From Pseudomonas xantholysinigenes (GTDB lineage: Bacteria; Pseudomonadota; Gammaproteobacteria; Pseudomonadales; Pseudomonadaceae), in assembly GCF_014268885.2 (NCBI RefSeq), contig NZ_CP077095.1, positions 2,733,501 through 2,797,500 on the forward strand: DNA of 64,000 nucleotides. Direction: 5' to 3'. The translations under genes were made by a program, and so were the position numbers. Numbering within the stretch: position 1 is the stretch's first letter; the number at the start of each line of letters is the position of its first letter. This document shows, piece by piece, positions 25,900 through 34,152 of this stretch. Below the pieces are notes generated by a model. It made no database searches. It saw only the letters and a list, made by a program, of their open reading frames with translations, and was not told the DNA's origin.

Positions 25900-26585
25900 G
25901 CCTGTCGACCTTTGCCGAGCCTGCGCCATGCGTTGGCCTGGATCTGCCCGAGGATGCGTGGTTTGCCACCTTCGTCCAGGGTCACGAACAAGGCGCTGGC
26001 ATAGGCGGCGGAGCGCTCGCCTGCGGCCACGCCCAACTGGCGCTCGAATTGGTCGATGCAGCCACTGTGGGTGACCAGCACCAGGTTGCGCCCGGCGCGC
26101 TTATGGTCCAGGGCTGCTTGCGCGAACGAACTGTCGCAGCGGGCCAGCCAGGGCTGTGGCGTGACCGGGTTGTCGAAGATGAAACGCGCAGTTTGCCGGG
26201 TGCGTACCTCGGGGCTGACCAAGGTGTCGGTGCTGGCCAGGCCGAGCCGTTGCAGGCCGTCGCCCAGCGCATCCGCTGCCTGGCTGCCGGCGACGGTGAT
26301 ACCGCTGGGGTCGCCCAGGCAGGCACCGTGGGAGCGGTCGCAGCGTTCGGCGTGGCGCACCAGCACGATGACCGCGCCTTTGGCCCATTGCTCATAGGCG
26401 CCGCTGCGCTGCATCTGCTGGGGGCTGCCGAGGTTCGTCAACGGGGTTGCCATGGCCGACCACAGGCTCAGGGCTGCCAACCCCAGGGCGATGCAAAAAG
26501 CACCCAACAGGGTAGCGCTGGCGCGTCTGGACAAGGGGGTGGATGGGATGAGGGGCGAGGGGAAATCGATGACGCCTTGCTGCAT
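25896..26585 (-). CDS. Histidine phosphatase family protein, Ais-like
   Basis: The 229-residue protein has one N-terminal membrane helix (about 25-45) and the histidine phosphatase motif LVRHAERCD near residue 75, with the second catalytic His in VTHSGC. This resembles Ais/PmrG, the LPS core heptose-phosphate phosphatase. Being translationally coupled to a PAP2 phosphatase, it probably takes part in trimming phosphate from lipopolysaccharide. No lpx, arn or pmr gene is visible to confirm this. Confidence 0.78.
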   Translation of the reverse strand: MQQGVIDFPSPLIPSTPLSRRASATLLGAFCIALGLAALSLWSAMATPLTNLGSPQQMQRSGAYEQWAKGAVIVLVRHAERCDRSHGACLGDPSGITVAGSQAADALGDGLQRLGLASTDTLVSPEVRTRQTARFIFDNPVTPQPWLARCDSSFAQAALDHKRAGRNLVLVTHSGCIDQFERQLGVAAGERSAAYASALFVTLDEGGKPRILGQIQANAWRRLGKGRQA

Positions 26586-26733
26586 GCTGTCACTCCGCTA
26601 AGCGGGGCGTGGGCCCCGCGAGTGACGGCACTGTAGAAAGGTCGATGTGGCGACGGCGTGAGCGTTGTGTGAAAAATCCCTTTGCCCGCCTGGCGCACAG
26701 GTGCGAGCGCGCCAGGCTGGTCGTGAGCACGAG

Positions 26734-27891
26734 CTACTTGAAGTCAGCCTGCATCTGGGTGGCGATGCTCACCCCGCTGGAAGACTTCACGCAGACATCC
26801 AGGTAGTCGGTGAAGCGTGGCGGCACGGCGATGCCTTCCTCGAGCAGGCGGCTGTTGTCGAACAGGTAGTTGAGGTCGGCGAAGCCGCTGTACAGGCGCA
26901 GCGCACGCAGCACCAGGCGCGGATTGGCCGGGCCGATGCGGGTCTCGAAACTGCTGGCCAGGGACTTGAGGTCGTCGGGCTCGACCTTGCGGTAGCGTTC
27001 ACCGACCGGCTGCGCGCCGTTGGCCAGGGCGAAGGCCTGGTCGATCTCGGCGAAGGTGCAGGCCGAACCATGTCCGGCGGAGACATGATAGAGGTCGTGG
27101 CCCAGCGCCGGCTTGAGCGTCAGGCCGATCAGTGCCTCGGCGCAGTAGTCCACCGGGATCACATCGATCTGTTCGTCCAGCCCGCAAGTGAAGCTTTCCA
27201 GGGCGAAGCCCATGCGGAACACCCAGAAGATGCTGCCCGAAGCCTGGCAACCCAGGCTGCGGTCGCCGACCACGATCGAGGGGCGTGCTACCACCAGCGG
27301 CAGGCTCGGCAGCTCCTCGCGCATGCGTCGCTCGATTTCGGCCTTGGACGCGGTGTAGTCCACCAGTTGCTGCTCGGCCTCGGGAAACTCCCAGGACTCG
27401 CTGATCGGCGATTCGCGCTGCGGCCCGCAGCACATGGCGGTGCCGACATGCAGGAAGCGCTTCAGGCGCGGCGAGCGGCTGAGCACCTGGGCAAAGGCGA
27501 AGGTACCTTCGACGTTGACCGGCCAGATCGTCGGGTTCTTCGAGAACGAGGCCACGGCGGCGCAGTTGATGACCCGGTCGAACTGCATCAGCCGTGGCGT
27601 TTCCTCGGCCAGCCAGGCGGTGTCGCGAAAGTCGCCGAGGATGATCTGCTCCTCGTGCAATGCCAGGCCGTCGGCGCTGCTGACTCCGTGTTGCTGAAGG
27701 TTGTCACGCAGGCGTTGCAAGCCTTGCGTGGGATTGTCGGCACGGACCAGGAAGGCGAGGGCGGGACCATGGCCACTGGCAATCAGCTGGGCGGCCACCG
27801 AGCCACCGAGAAAACCGGTGGCCCCCGTCAGCAGGATGCGCTCTTGCGCGGGGAGAAAGGTGATGGGTACACCAGTGGCGGGGGCGTTCAT
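26734..27891 (-). CDS. Thioester-reductase-like extended SDR
   Basis: The 385-residue protein has the NAD(P) motif LLTGATGFLGG near residue 20 and the male-sterility/thioester-reductase features DRVINCAAVASF, VNVEGTF and DYTASKAE (catalytic Tyr-x3-Lys). Such domains usually reduce carrier- or CoA-bound acids, or act as NAD-dependent epimerase-like enzymes when free-standing. AGGA six bases upstream decides the ATG at 27891. It is monocistronic by appearance, so its substrate is unknown. Confidence 0.78.
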   Translation of the reverse strand: MNAPATGVPITFLPAQERILLTGATGFLGGSVAAQLIASGHGPALAFLVRADNPTQGLQRLRDNLQQHGVSSADGLALHEEQIILGDFRDTAWLAEETPRLMQFDRVINCAAVASFSKNPTIWPVNVEGTFAFAQVLSRSPRLKRFLHVGTAMCCGPQRESPISESWEFPEAEQQLVDYTASKAEIERRMREELPSLPLVVARPSIVVGDRSLGCQASGSIFWVFRMGFALESFTCGLDEQIDVIPVDYCAEALIGLTLKPALGHDLYHVSAGHGSACTFAEIDQAFALANGAQPVGERYRKVEPDDLKSLASSFETRIGPANPRLVLRALRLYSGFADLNYLFDNSRLLEEGIAVPPRFTDYLDVCVKSSSGVSIATQMQADFK

Positions 27892-27919
27892 AAGTTTCCT
27901 CGGCAATAGTTGCCTGTTC

Positions 27920-27940
27920 TACATCACCTGGGGAGATGTA
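27920..27940. promoter_or_regulatory. Inverted repeat upstream of the thioester-reductase-like gene
   Basis: TACATC and GATGTA are separated by nine bases and flank an inner CC...GG pairing. The dyad ends 29 bases before the start codon at 27891 and is a candidate operator. Confidence 0.35.
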
Positions 27941-28229
27941 AAAGTTATGTGAAAAGTTTGGTCGCAACTAAGGCGGTATCTGTGCGCCTTGCTGTCGACC
28001 TTGCAGGGCAAGGCCCCTGCGGGTAGGCAAGCGCCGGCCATGACGAGGCCGGCGACTGATTGTCGGGGGCGGGAATAATTAATTCAATTAACAGATTGGA
28101 CAGGTTCAGAGGTTTTTGGTGAAAGAATTTTAATGCGTATTGAGAGGATGTAAGTATCTAGGGGTTATTTGTAAATAAGATTAAAACTTTCATGCCTGCG
28201 ACGACAGATGCTCGCGGCGGTTCGGCGCC
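27941..28229. other. Intergenic stretch, AT-richer, with one GC hairpin
   Basis: This part of the 1.4-kb gap holds no supportable gene. CGCCGGCC at 28032-28039 pairs with GGCCGGCG at 28047-28054. The following 130 bases, to about 28190, are unusually AT-rich for this genome. Confidence 0.5.
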
Positions 28230-29312
28230 CCGATCCCCCCGCCCACAGGTTTGCTGCACAGATTGAGGCCGGCGCGGTTTCTGTGGGGGCGGCTTGAGCC
28301 GCGAACACCGGCACAGCCGGTGCCAGGCACCGCGTTGCTTGCTTCGCGGGTAAACCCGCTCCCACAGGCGGAGCGCATGGCTTGAGGCCGGCGCTCTCCC
28401 TGTGGGAGCGGCTTGAGCCGCGAACACCGGCGCAGCCGGTGCCAAACACCGCGCTGCTTGCTTCGCGGGCAAGCCCGCTCCCACAGGTGTAGTGCATGGT
28501 TTGAGGTCAGCGCGGTTTCTGTGGGAGCGGCTTGAGCCGCGAACACCGGCACAGCCGGTGCCAGGCACCGCGTTGCTTGCTTCGCGGGTAAACCCGCTCC
28601 CACAGGCGGAGCGCATGGCTTGAGGCCGGCGCTCTCCCTGTGGGAGCGGCTTGAGCCGCGAACACCGGCACAGCCGGTGCCAGGCACCGCGTTGCTTGCT
28701 TCGCGGGTAAACCCGCTCCCACAGGCGGAGCGCATGGCTTGAGGCCGGCACTCTCCCTGTGGGAGCGGCTTGAGCCGCGAACACCGGCACAGCCGGTGCC
28801 AGGCACCGCGTTGCTTGCTTCGCGGGTAAACCCGCTCCCACAGGCGGAGCGCACGGCTTGAGGCCGGCGCTCTCCCTGTGGGAGCGGCTTGAGCCGCGAA
28901 CACCGGCACAGCCGGTGCCAGGCACCGCGTTGCTTGCTTCGCGGGTAAACCCGCTCCCACAGGCGGAGCGCATGGCTTGAGGCCGGCACTCTCCCTGTGG
29001 GAGCGGCTTGAGCCGCGAACACCGGCGCAGCCGGTGCCAAACACCGCGTTGCTTGCTTCGCGGGCAAGCCCGCTCCCACAGGTGTAGTGCATGGTTTGAG
29101 GTCAGCGCGGTTTCTGTGGGAGCGGCTTGAGCCGCGAACACCGGCACAGCCGGTGCCAGGCACCGCGTTGCTTGCTTCGCGGGTAAACCCGCTCCCACAG
29201 GTGTAGTGCATGGTTTGAGGTCAGCGCGGTTTCTGTGGGAGCGGCTTGAGCCGCGAACACCGGCACAGCCGGTGCCAGGCACCGTGTTGCTTGCTTCGCG
29301 GGCAAGCGACGC
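28230..29312. repeat. REP array, about nine units with an exact 119-bp period
   Basis: The core GGCTTGAGCC recurs at 28291, 28410, 28529, 28648, 28767, 28886, 29005, 29124 and 29243, always 119 bases apart. Each unit has GGGAGCGGCTTGAGCCGC, a CACCGGCACAGCCGGTG hairpin and TTCGCGGGTAAACCCGCTCC, and so forms two inverted REPs. Two spacer types alternate (containing GGCGGAGCGCATGGCTTGAG or GGTGTAGTGCATGGTTTGAG). The last unit is cut short at the aceE-like gene's 3' end. Open frames run through it on the minus strand, but they are a by-product of the repeat. Confidence 0.95.
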
Positions 29313-29338
29313 GGTGCAACCCCACTCCCGCCAAGGTT

Positions 29339-32008
29339 TCAGACCCGCGCGGGGTCAGCCTTGTCCACGGCAATCTGCAACCGCTCAATCGCCTCGGCCA
29401 CCACCTCGCGCGGCAAGGCGCCATCGTCGGCCAGGGCCTTGAGCGCCGCCAGCACGATGAACTGCCGGTCCACCTCGAAATGCCGACGCAACGCCTCGCG
29501 GGTATCGGACTGGCCGAAACCGTCGGTACCCAACGGCACGAAACGCCGCGCGCCAACCCAAGGGCGGATCTGTTCGGCATGGATCTTCATATAGTCGGTG
29601 GCGACGATCAGCGGGCCTTCATGCGCCTGCAGCAATTGGGTGACGAACGGCACCTTGGGCGTGTCCAGCGGATGCAGCAGGTTCCAGCGTTCGACCTGCT
29701 GGGCCTCGCGGCGCACCTCGGTCAGGCTGGTGGCGCTCCACACTTCGCTGCTGACTTCATAGTCGCTGGCCAGTATCTCGGCGGCGGCGATCACCTCGGG
29801 CAGGATCGCGCCGCTGCCGGCCAGCTGCACGTGGCGCCCCGGGCGCACGTCACGTTCGATGGGCAAGCGGTAAAGCCCCTTGAGGATGTTGGCCTCGGCG
29901 CCGTCTGGCAGGTCGGGGTGAGCGTAGTTCTCGTTGAGCAGGGTGATGTAGTAGTACACATCTTCCTGCTCCTGGTACATGCGCCGCAGGCCGTCCTGCA
30001 CGATCACCGCCAGTTCGTAGGCGTAGGTGGGGTCGTAGGACACACAGCACGGCACGGTGGCCGCCATCACATGGCTGTGGCCGTCGTCGTGCTGCAAGCC
30101 CTCGCCCATCAAGGTGGTACGCCCGGAGGTGGCGCCCAGCAGGAAGCCCCGCGCCCGGGCATCGCCGGCCGCCCACAACAGGTCGCCGACGCGCTGGAAG
30201 CCGAACATCGAATAGAAGATATAGAACGGCACGGTCATCACGCCATGGTTGGCGTAAGCGGTGCTGGCGGCGATCCACGACGAGGTAGCGCCGGACTCGT
30301 TGAGGCCTTCCTGGAGAATCTGGCCGTCGACGCTTTCCTTGTAGTACGACAAGGTGCCGGCATCCTGGGGCGTGTACAGCTGGCCCACCGCGGAGTGGAT
30401 GCCGATCTGGCGGAACAGGCCTTCCATGCCGAAGGTGCGCGATTCGTCCGGCACGATGGGCACCACCAGGCGGCCGATCTCGGGGTCCTTGAGCAGGGTG
30501 CTGAGGATGCGCACGAAGGCCATGGTGGTGGAGATGGTCCGTTCGCCGGTGCCTTTGAGCTGCGCTTCGAGCGCGGCCAGCGCCGGCACCTTCAAAGCCT
30601 CTACCTGAGCGTGGCGCGCAGGCACCTGGCCGCCCAGCGCGTCGCGGCGGGCACGCAGGTACTCGGCTTCACGGCTGTCTGGCGCGGGGCGCAGGTAGGG
30701 CAGTTCGCCCAGTTGCGCATCGTCCAGCGCCAGGCCGAAACGGTCACTGAACGCCTTGACCGCGTCGGCGCCGATCTTCTTCAACTGGTGGTTGATGTTC
30801 TGTGCCTCGCCGGCCTCGCCCAGGCCGAAACCCTTCACCGTCTTGGCCAGGATCACCGTGGGCCGGCCGCTGGTGCGCATGGCCGCGGCGTAGGCGTTGT
30901 ACACCTTGACCGGGTCATGACCACCCCGGGCGAGCTTCCAGACCTGCTCGTCGGAGAGGTCGCTGACCAGGGCCAGCAATTCAGGGTACTTGCCGAAGAA
31001 GTGCTCGCGCACATAGGCGCCGTTCTGCGATTTGTAGGTCTGGTACTCGCCGTCGACGCATTCCATCATCCTTTGTTGCAACAGGCCGCTGTGGTCCTTG
31101 GCCAGCAAGGCGTCCCAGCCGCTGCCCCAGACCACCTTGATCACGTTCCAGCCGGCGGCGCGGTACAAGCCTTCGAACTCCTGGATCACCTTGCCGTTGC
31201 CACGTACCGGGCCATCGAGGCGCTGCAAGTTGCAGTTGACCACGAAGATCAGGTTGTCCAGCCGCTCGCGACCGGCCAGGGAGATCGCCGCCAGCGACTC
31301 GGGCTGGTCCATTTCGCCGTCACCGAGGAAGGCCCACACCTTGCGCCCCTGGTGCGCCTTGAGCTGGCGGTTTTCCAGGTAGCGCATGAAGCGGGCCTGG
31401 TAGGCGGCGGTGATCGGGCCCAGGCCCATGGACACCGTGGGGAACTGCCAGAAGTCGGGCATCAGCCTGGGGTGCGGGTACGACGACAGGCCGTCGCGGT
31501 CGGTTTCCCGGCGGAAGTTGTCCAGTTGCGCCTCGCTCAACCGCCCTTCGGTGAAGGCCCGGCCATAGATGCCCGGCGCGGAATGCCCCTGGATGTACAC
31601 CAGGTCGCCGGCAAAGCTGTCGGTGCGGCCGCGGAAAAAGTGATCGAAGCCCACGTCGTAGAGCACCGCCGCCGAGGCGTAGGTAGCGATATGCCCGCCA
31701 ACGCCTGAGTGCTTGCCGGCACGCAGCACCATGGTCAGGGCATTCCAGCGAATGTAGGCGTTGAGCCGCTGCTCGATGGCCAGGTCGCCGGGGTAGGGCA
31801 GCTCGCGCTCGGGTGGGATGCTGTTGACGTAGGGCGTGGTGACCCGGCCATGGAAGTCGCCATGGCGCGCGCCGTCGAACTCGAGCAGGCGGTCGATCAG
31901 GTAGTGCGCCCGAGGGCGCCCCTCGGCGTCCACCACCGAGGCGAGGGAGTCGATCCACTCGCGGGTTTCCTGGGGGTCTTCATCACGCAGGGCTTGTTGC
32001 GGGGTCAT
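29339..32008 (-). CDS. Homodimeric pyruvate/2-oxo-acid dehydrogenase E1
   Basis: The 889-residue protein is a full-length AceE-type E1: the thiamine diphosphate motif starts GDGEMDQPE at 229-237, and the active-site His region includes AGKHSGVGGHIATYASAA at 97-114. It decarboxylates a 2-oxo acid and passes the acyl group to a lipoyl E2. No E2 or E3 gene is adjacent, so this is probably a paralogue of the housekeeping AceE. A role like MdeB (2-oxobutyrate from methionine) is one option. AAGGAG before the ATG at 32008 fixes the start. It is divergent from a MarR gene with twin operators between. Confidence 0.88.
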   Translation of the reverse strand: MTPQQALRDEDPQETREWIDSLASVVDAEGRPRAHYLIDRLLEFDGARHGDFHGRVTTPYVNSIPPERELPYPGDLAIEQRLNAYIRWNALTMVLRAGKHSGVGGHIATYASAAVLYDVGFDHFFRGRTDSFAGDLVYIQGHSAPGIYGRAFTEGRLSEAQLDNFRRETDRDGLSSYPHPRLMPDFWQFPTVSMGLGPITAAYQARFMRYLENRQLKAHQGRKVWAFLGDGEMDQPESLAAISLAGRERLDNLIFVVNCNLQRLDGPVRGNGKVIQEFEGLYRAAGWNVIKVVWGSGWDALLAKDHSGLLQQRMMECVDGEYQTYKSQNGAYVREHFFGKYPELLALVSDLSDEQVWKLARGGHDPVKVYNAYAAAMRTSGRPTVILAKTVKGFGLGEAGEAQNINHQLKKIGADAVKAFSDRFGLALDDAQLGELPYLRPAPDSREAEYLRARRDALGGQVPARHAQVEALKVPALAALEAQLKGTGERTISTTMAFVRILSTLLKDPEIGRLVVPIVPDESRTFGMEGLFRQIGIHSAVGQLYTPQDAGTLSYYKESVDGQILQEGLNESGATSSWIAASTAYANHGVMTVPFYIFYSMFGFQRVGDLLWAAGDARARGFLLGATSGRTTLMGEGLQHDDGHSHVMAATVPCCVSYDPTYAYELAVIVQDGLRRMYQEQEDVYYYITLLNENYAHPDLPDGAEANILKGLYRLPIERDVRPGRHVQLAGSGAILPEVIAAAEILASDYEVSSEVWSATSLTEVRREAQQVERWNLLHPLDTPKVPFVTQLLQAHEGPLIVATDYMKIHAEQIRPWVGARRFVPLGTDGFGQSDTREALRRHFEVDRQFIVLAALKALADDGALPREVVAEAIERLQIAVDKADPARV

Positions 32009-32058
32009 GGTAACGCTCCTTGTACGAGGGCCGGGCATCTCCGGCAGCGTGGATGTCG

Positions 32059-32109
32059 TTGCAGTTGCAATTGAATCTAACGCTGGCGACGGTATTATTG
32101 CAACTGCAA
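32059..32109. promoter_or_regulatory. Twin palindromic operators between aceE-like and marR genes
   Basis: TTGCAGTTGCAA at 32059-32070 and TTGCAACTGCAA at 32098-32109 are the same TTGCA-N2-TGCAA palindrome, with centres 39 bases apart. Both are followed by AATT or ATT. They lie between the two divergent start codons, as expected for a MarR repressor controlling itself and the E1 gene. Confidence 0.7.
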
Positions 32110-32130
32110 TTAAAAGCCCCTGGAGAGATC

Positions 32131-32580
32131 ATGACCACCCCCGCACCAGACCTCTGGTATAGCTTCATCCGTGCCCACCGCTGCCTGATCAGGGAAATCG
32201 AACGGCGCCTGGCCGAGCAGAAACTGCCGTCCTACGCCTGGTACGACACGCTGTGGGGGATCGAAAGCGGGCAGGACGGCGCGCGGCGCATGCACGAACT
32301 GGCCGACGCAATGGCCATCGAGCGCTACAACCTCACGCGCCTGGTCGATCGGCTGGAGAAGGAAGGCCTGGTGACCCGGGAAAAGGCCCTGGACGATGGG
32401 CGCGGCGCCATCGCCCGGATCACCGCCAGTGGGCGGGCGCTGCGCAAGCGGATGTGGCAGGTGTACGAGCAGTCGGTGGCCGAACTGTTCCTGGTCGAGT
32501 TCGACGAACAGCAGCGCGGCGTGTTCGCCCGGGCGCTGGAGCAGGCCAGCCGCAACGCCCGGGCTTCAGGCAAAGGTTGA
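32131..32580 (+). CDS. MarR-family transcriptional regulator
   Basis: This 149-residue winged-helix protein has the MarR fold: the recognition helix lies in MAIERYNLTRLVDRLEKEGLV and the wing in DDGRGAIARITASG. It is divergent from the E1 gene with 122 bases between the starts, and two matching palindromes lie in that gap. It probably senses a small acid or related metabolite of the 2-oxo acid route. TGGAGAG upstream supports the ATG at 32131. Confidence 0.88.
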   Translation: MTTPAPDLWYSFIRAHRCLIREIERRLAEQKLPSYAWYDTLWGIESGQDGARRMHELADAMAIERYNLTRLVDRLEKEGLVTREKALDDGRGAIARITASGRALRKRMWQVYEQSVAELFLVEFDEQQRGVFARALEQASRNARASGKG

Positions 32581-32587
32581 GGCGTAA

Positions 32588-32606
32588 GAGCCAGCCTGGC
32601 TGGCTC
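32588..32606. terminator. Hairpin between convergent marR and hydrolase genes
   Basis: GAGCCAGC pairs with GCTGGCTC across a three-base loop. It sits seven bases after the MarR stop and seven before the hydrolase stop, so it can serve both transcripts. No strong U-run is visible. Confidence 0.5.
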
Positions 32607-32613
32607 CGGCGCC

Positions 32614-33444
32614 TCAACTACGGAAGAACGCCAGCAGGTCGGCGTTGATCACCTCGGCATGGGTGGTCGGCATGCCATGGGGGAAGCCGGCGTAGGTCTT
32701 CAGGGTGCCCTTGGGCAGCAGCTTGGCCGACAGCGGCCCTGAGTTGGCGTAAGGCACGATCTGGTCGTCATCGCCGTGCATCACCAGCACGGGCACCTTC
32801 ACCTGCTTGAGCGATTCGCTGAAGTCGGTCTGGGAGAAGGCGACGATACCGTCGTAGTGGGCCTGGGCGCAGCCCATCATGCCTTGGCGCCACCAGTTGA
32901 GGATCACGCCCTGGTCGGCCTTGGCGCCGGGGCGGTTGTAGCCGTAGAACGGCCCGGCCGGGATATCGTGGTAGAACTGCGCGCGGTTGGCCTTGAGCTG
33001 CGCTTGCAAGTCGTCGAAGACGGCCTTGGGCAAGCCGCCGGGGTTACTCTCGGTCTTGACCATCAGCGGCGGTACCGCAGCGATGATGGCCGCCTTGGGT
33101 ACTGGGTCGTCGGGGTGGCGAGCCAGGTAGTGGATCACCTCGCCGCCGCCGGTGGAGTGGCCCACATGGATCGCGCCCTGCACGCCCAGGTGCTTGACCA
33201 CGGCGGCGACATCGTCGGCGTAGTGGTCCATGTCATGGCCGTCCCAGACCTGGCTGGAGCGCCCGTGGCCACGGCGGTCGTGGGCAACCACGCGGTAGCC
33301 CTGGGCGACGAAGTAGAGCATCTGCGCGTCCCAGTCGTCGGCGCTGAGCGGCCAGCCGTGGTGGAAAAAGACCACCTGGGCATCGCGCGGGCCCCAGTCC
33401 TTGTAGAAGAGGTCGACACCTTCGCTAGTCGTGACATATCCCAT
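32614..33444 (-). CDS. Alpha/beta hydrolase, non-heme haloperoxidase/aryl esterase type
   Basis: The 276-residue protein has the nucleophile elbow GHSTGG near residue 97, the acid in HGDDDQIVP and the catalytic His in GFPHGMP. These fit the perhydrolase/aryl-esterase family, often annotated as chloroperoxidase. It is cytoplasmic. It is divergent from a MerR gene, and a 19-bp-spacer MerR-type promoter lies upstream, so it is probably induced by that regulator. Confidence 0.87.
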   Translation of the reverse strand: MGYVTTSEGVDLFYKDWGPRDAQVVFFHHGWPLSADDWDAQMLYFVAQGYRVVAHDRRGHGRSSQVWDGHDMDHYADDVAAVVKHLGVQGAIHVGHSTGGGEVIHYLARHPDDPVPKAAIIAAVPPLMVKTESNPGGLPKAVFDDLQAQLKANRAQFYHDIPAGPFYGYNRPGAKADQGVILNWWRQGMMGCAQAHYDGIVAFSQTDFSESLKQVKVPVLVMHGDDDQIVPYANSGPLSAKLLPKGTLKTYAGFPHGMPTTHAEVINADLLAFFRS

Positions 33445-33507
33445 TTCGCGTCTCCTGTTTTCGAGGGGTGCTGCTCATGAGGGCGGGCCATCGCTGGCCG
33501 CCGGTTA

Positions 33508-33538
33508 ACGATAGGATTAAAGTGCGCTTCAAGGTCAA
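33508..33538 (-). promoter_or_regulatory. MerR-type promoter of the alpha/beta hydrolase gene
   Basis: On the minus strand TTGACC (33533-33538) and TATCGT (33508-33513) are separated by exactly 19 bases. The spacer holds the dyad TTAAAGTGCGCTTCAA (plus-strand reading, 33517-33532). A long spacer with a central dyad is the hallmark of MerR-activated promoters. Confidence 0.7.
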
Positions 33539-33557
33539 TGCATTTCACAGGTGCCGC

Positions 33558-33986
33558 ATGAGAATAGGAGAACTGGCCAAGGTCACCGGCCTTGCCCCTT
33601 CGCGCATTCGTTTCTACGAGGCCAGTGGTCTGATCCAGCCGGTGGAGCGCAAGGCCAATGGCTACCGGGCCTACGACGCCGACGCGGTGTGGGTGCTGGA
33701 GATGATCACCAATGCCCAGGCCGCCGGTTTTTCGCTGGAGGAAATCCGCCAGTTGCTGCCGGCCAAGGCCAAGGGCTGGCAGCATGATGAATTGCTTGGC
33801 GGGCTCAGGCGCAAGGTCGAGGAAATCGACCGGCTGCAAGCGCGCCTGGCGCGCAACAAGGCGCAGTTGCTGCTGGTGATCGAAGGTATCGAGAGCAAGC
33901 CGGAGGGCATGGCCTGCGTGGACAACTCGCAGCGGGTGCTGGAGCGCCTGCGTGAAGAGCTGGCCACGGGCAAGGCAGGCCATTGA
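33558..33986 (+). CDS. MerR-family transcriptional regulator
   Basis: This 142-residue protein opens MRIGELAKVTGLAPSRIRFYE, a MerR helix-turn-helix, followed by a coiled-coil dimer helix (about residues 80-115). The C-terminal part has a single Cys (GMACVDN), so it is not a typical metal sensor. It probably responds to an organic or oxidative signal. Three nearby promoters with 19-bp spacers and a common dyad, at 33508, 35183 and 35240, look like its targets. Confidence 0.87.
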   Translation: MRIGELAKVTGLAPSRIRFYEASGLIQPVERKANGYRAYDADAVWVLEMITNAQAAGFSLEEIRQLLPAKAKGWQHDELLGGLRRKVEEIDRLQARLARNKAQLLLVIEGIESKPEGMACVDNSQRVLERLREELATGKAGH

Positions 33987-34025
33987 GGCTGAGGGCTCGC
34001 TGGAGGAGCGCCCGCCGCGCAGCTC

Positions 34026-34083
34026 GCAACACGCTGCTTGGCACCGGCTGTGCCGGTGTTCGCGGGCGAGCCCGCTCCCACAG
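34026..34083. repeat. Single REP element
   Basis: CACCGGCTGTGCCGGTG is followed by TTCGCGGGCGAGCCCGCTCC and CACAGG, the same units as in the 119-bp array. It lies between the MerR gene and the 3' end of the acetoacetate-decarboxylase-like gene, which converge here. Confidence 0.8.
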
Positions 34084-34152
34084 GTACAGCACAAGCTTGA
34101 GATTTTGCGCAATGCGGCTTGCCGGACCGCCGCACCGCCGCGATAGGCAGAT

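Noticed and set aside
28158..29282. Long minus-strand open frames in all three reading frames over the REP array
   Set aside because: The 119-bp period is not a multiple of three, so the frame shifts from unit to unit and the same peptide words appear in all three frames. This is the repeat showing through, not a protein.
28230..29312. A CRISPR array
   Set aside because: The repeats are about 80 bases with inner hairpins, the spacers are two repeated types and not unique, and no cas gene is present.
29246..31708. An 820-residue open frame opposite the E1 gene
   Set aside because: It is the antisense shadow of a conserved, full-length dehydrogenase; its composition is that of a mirror frame in GC-rich DNA.
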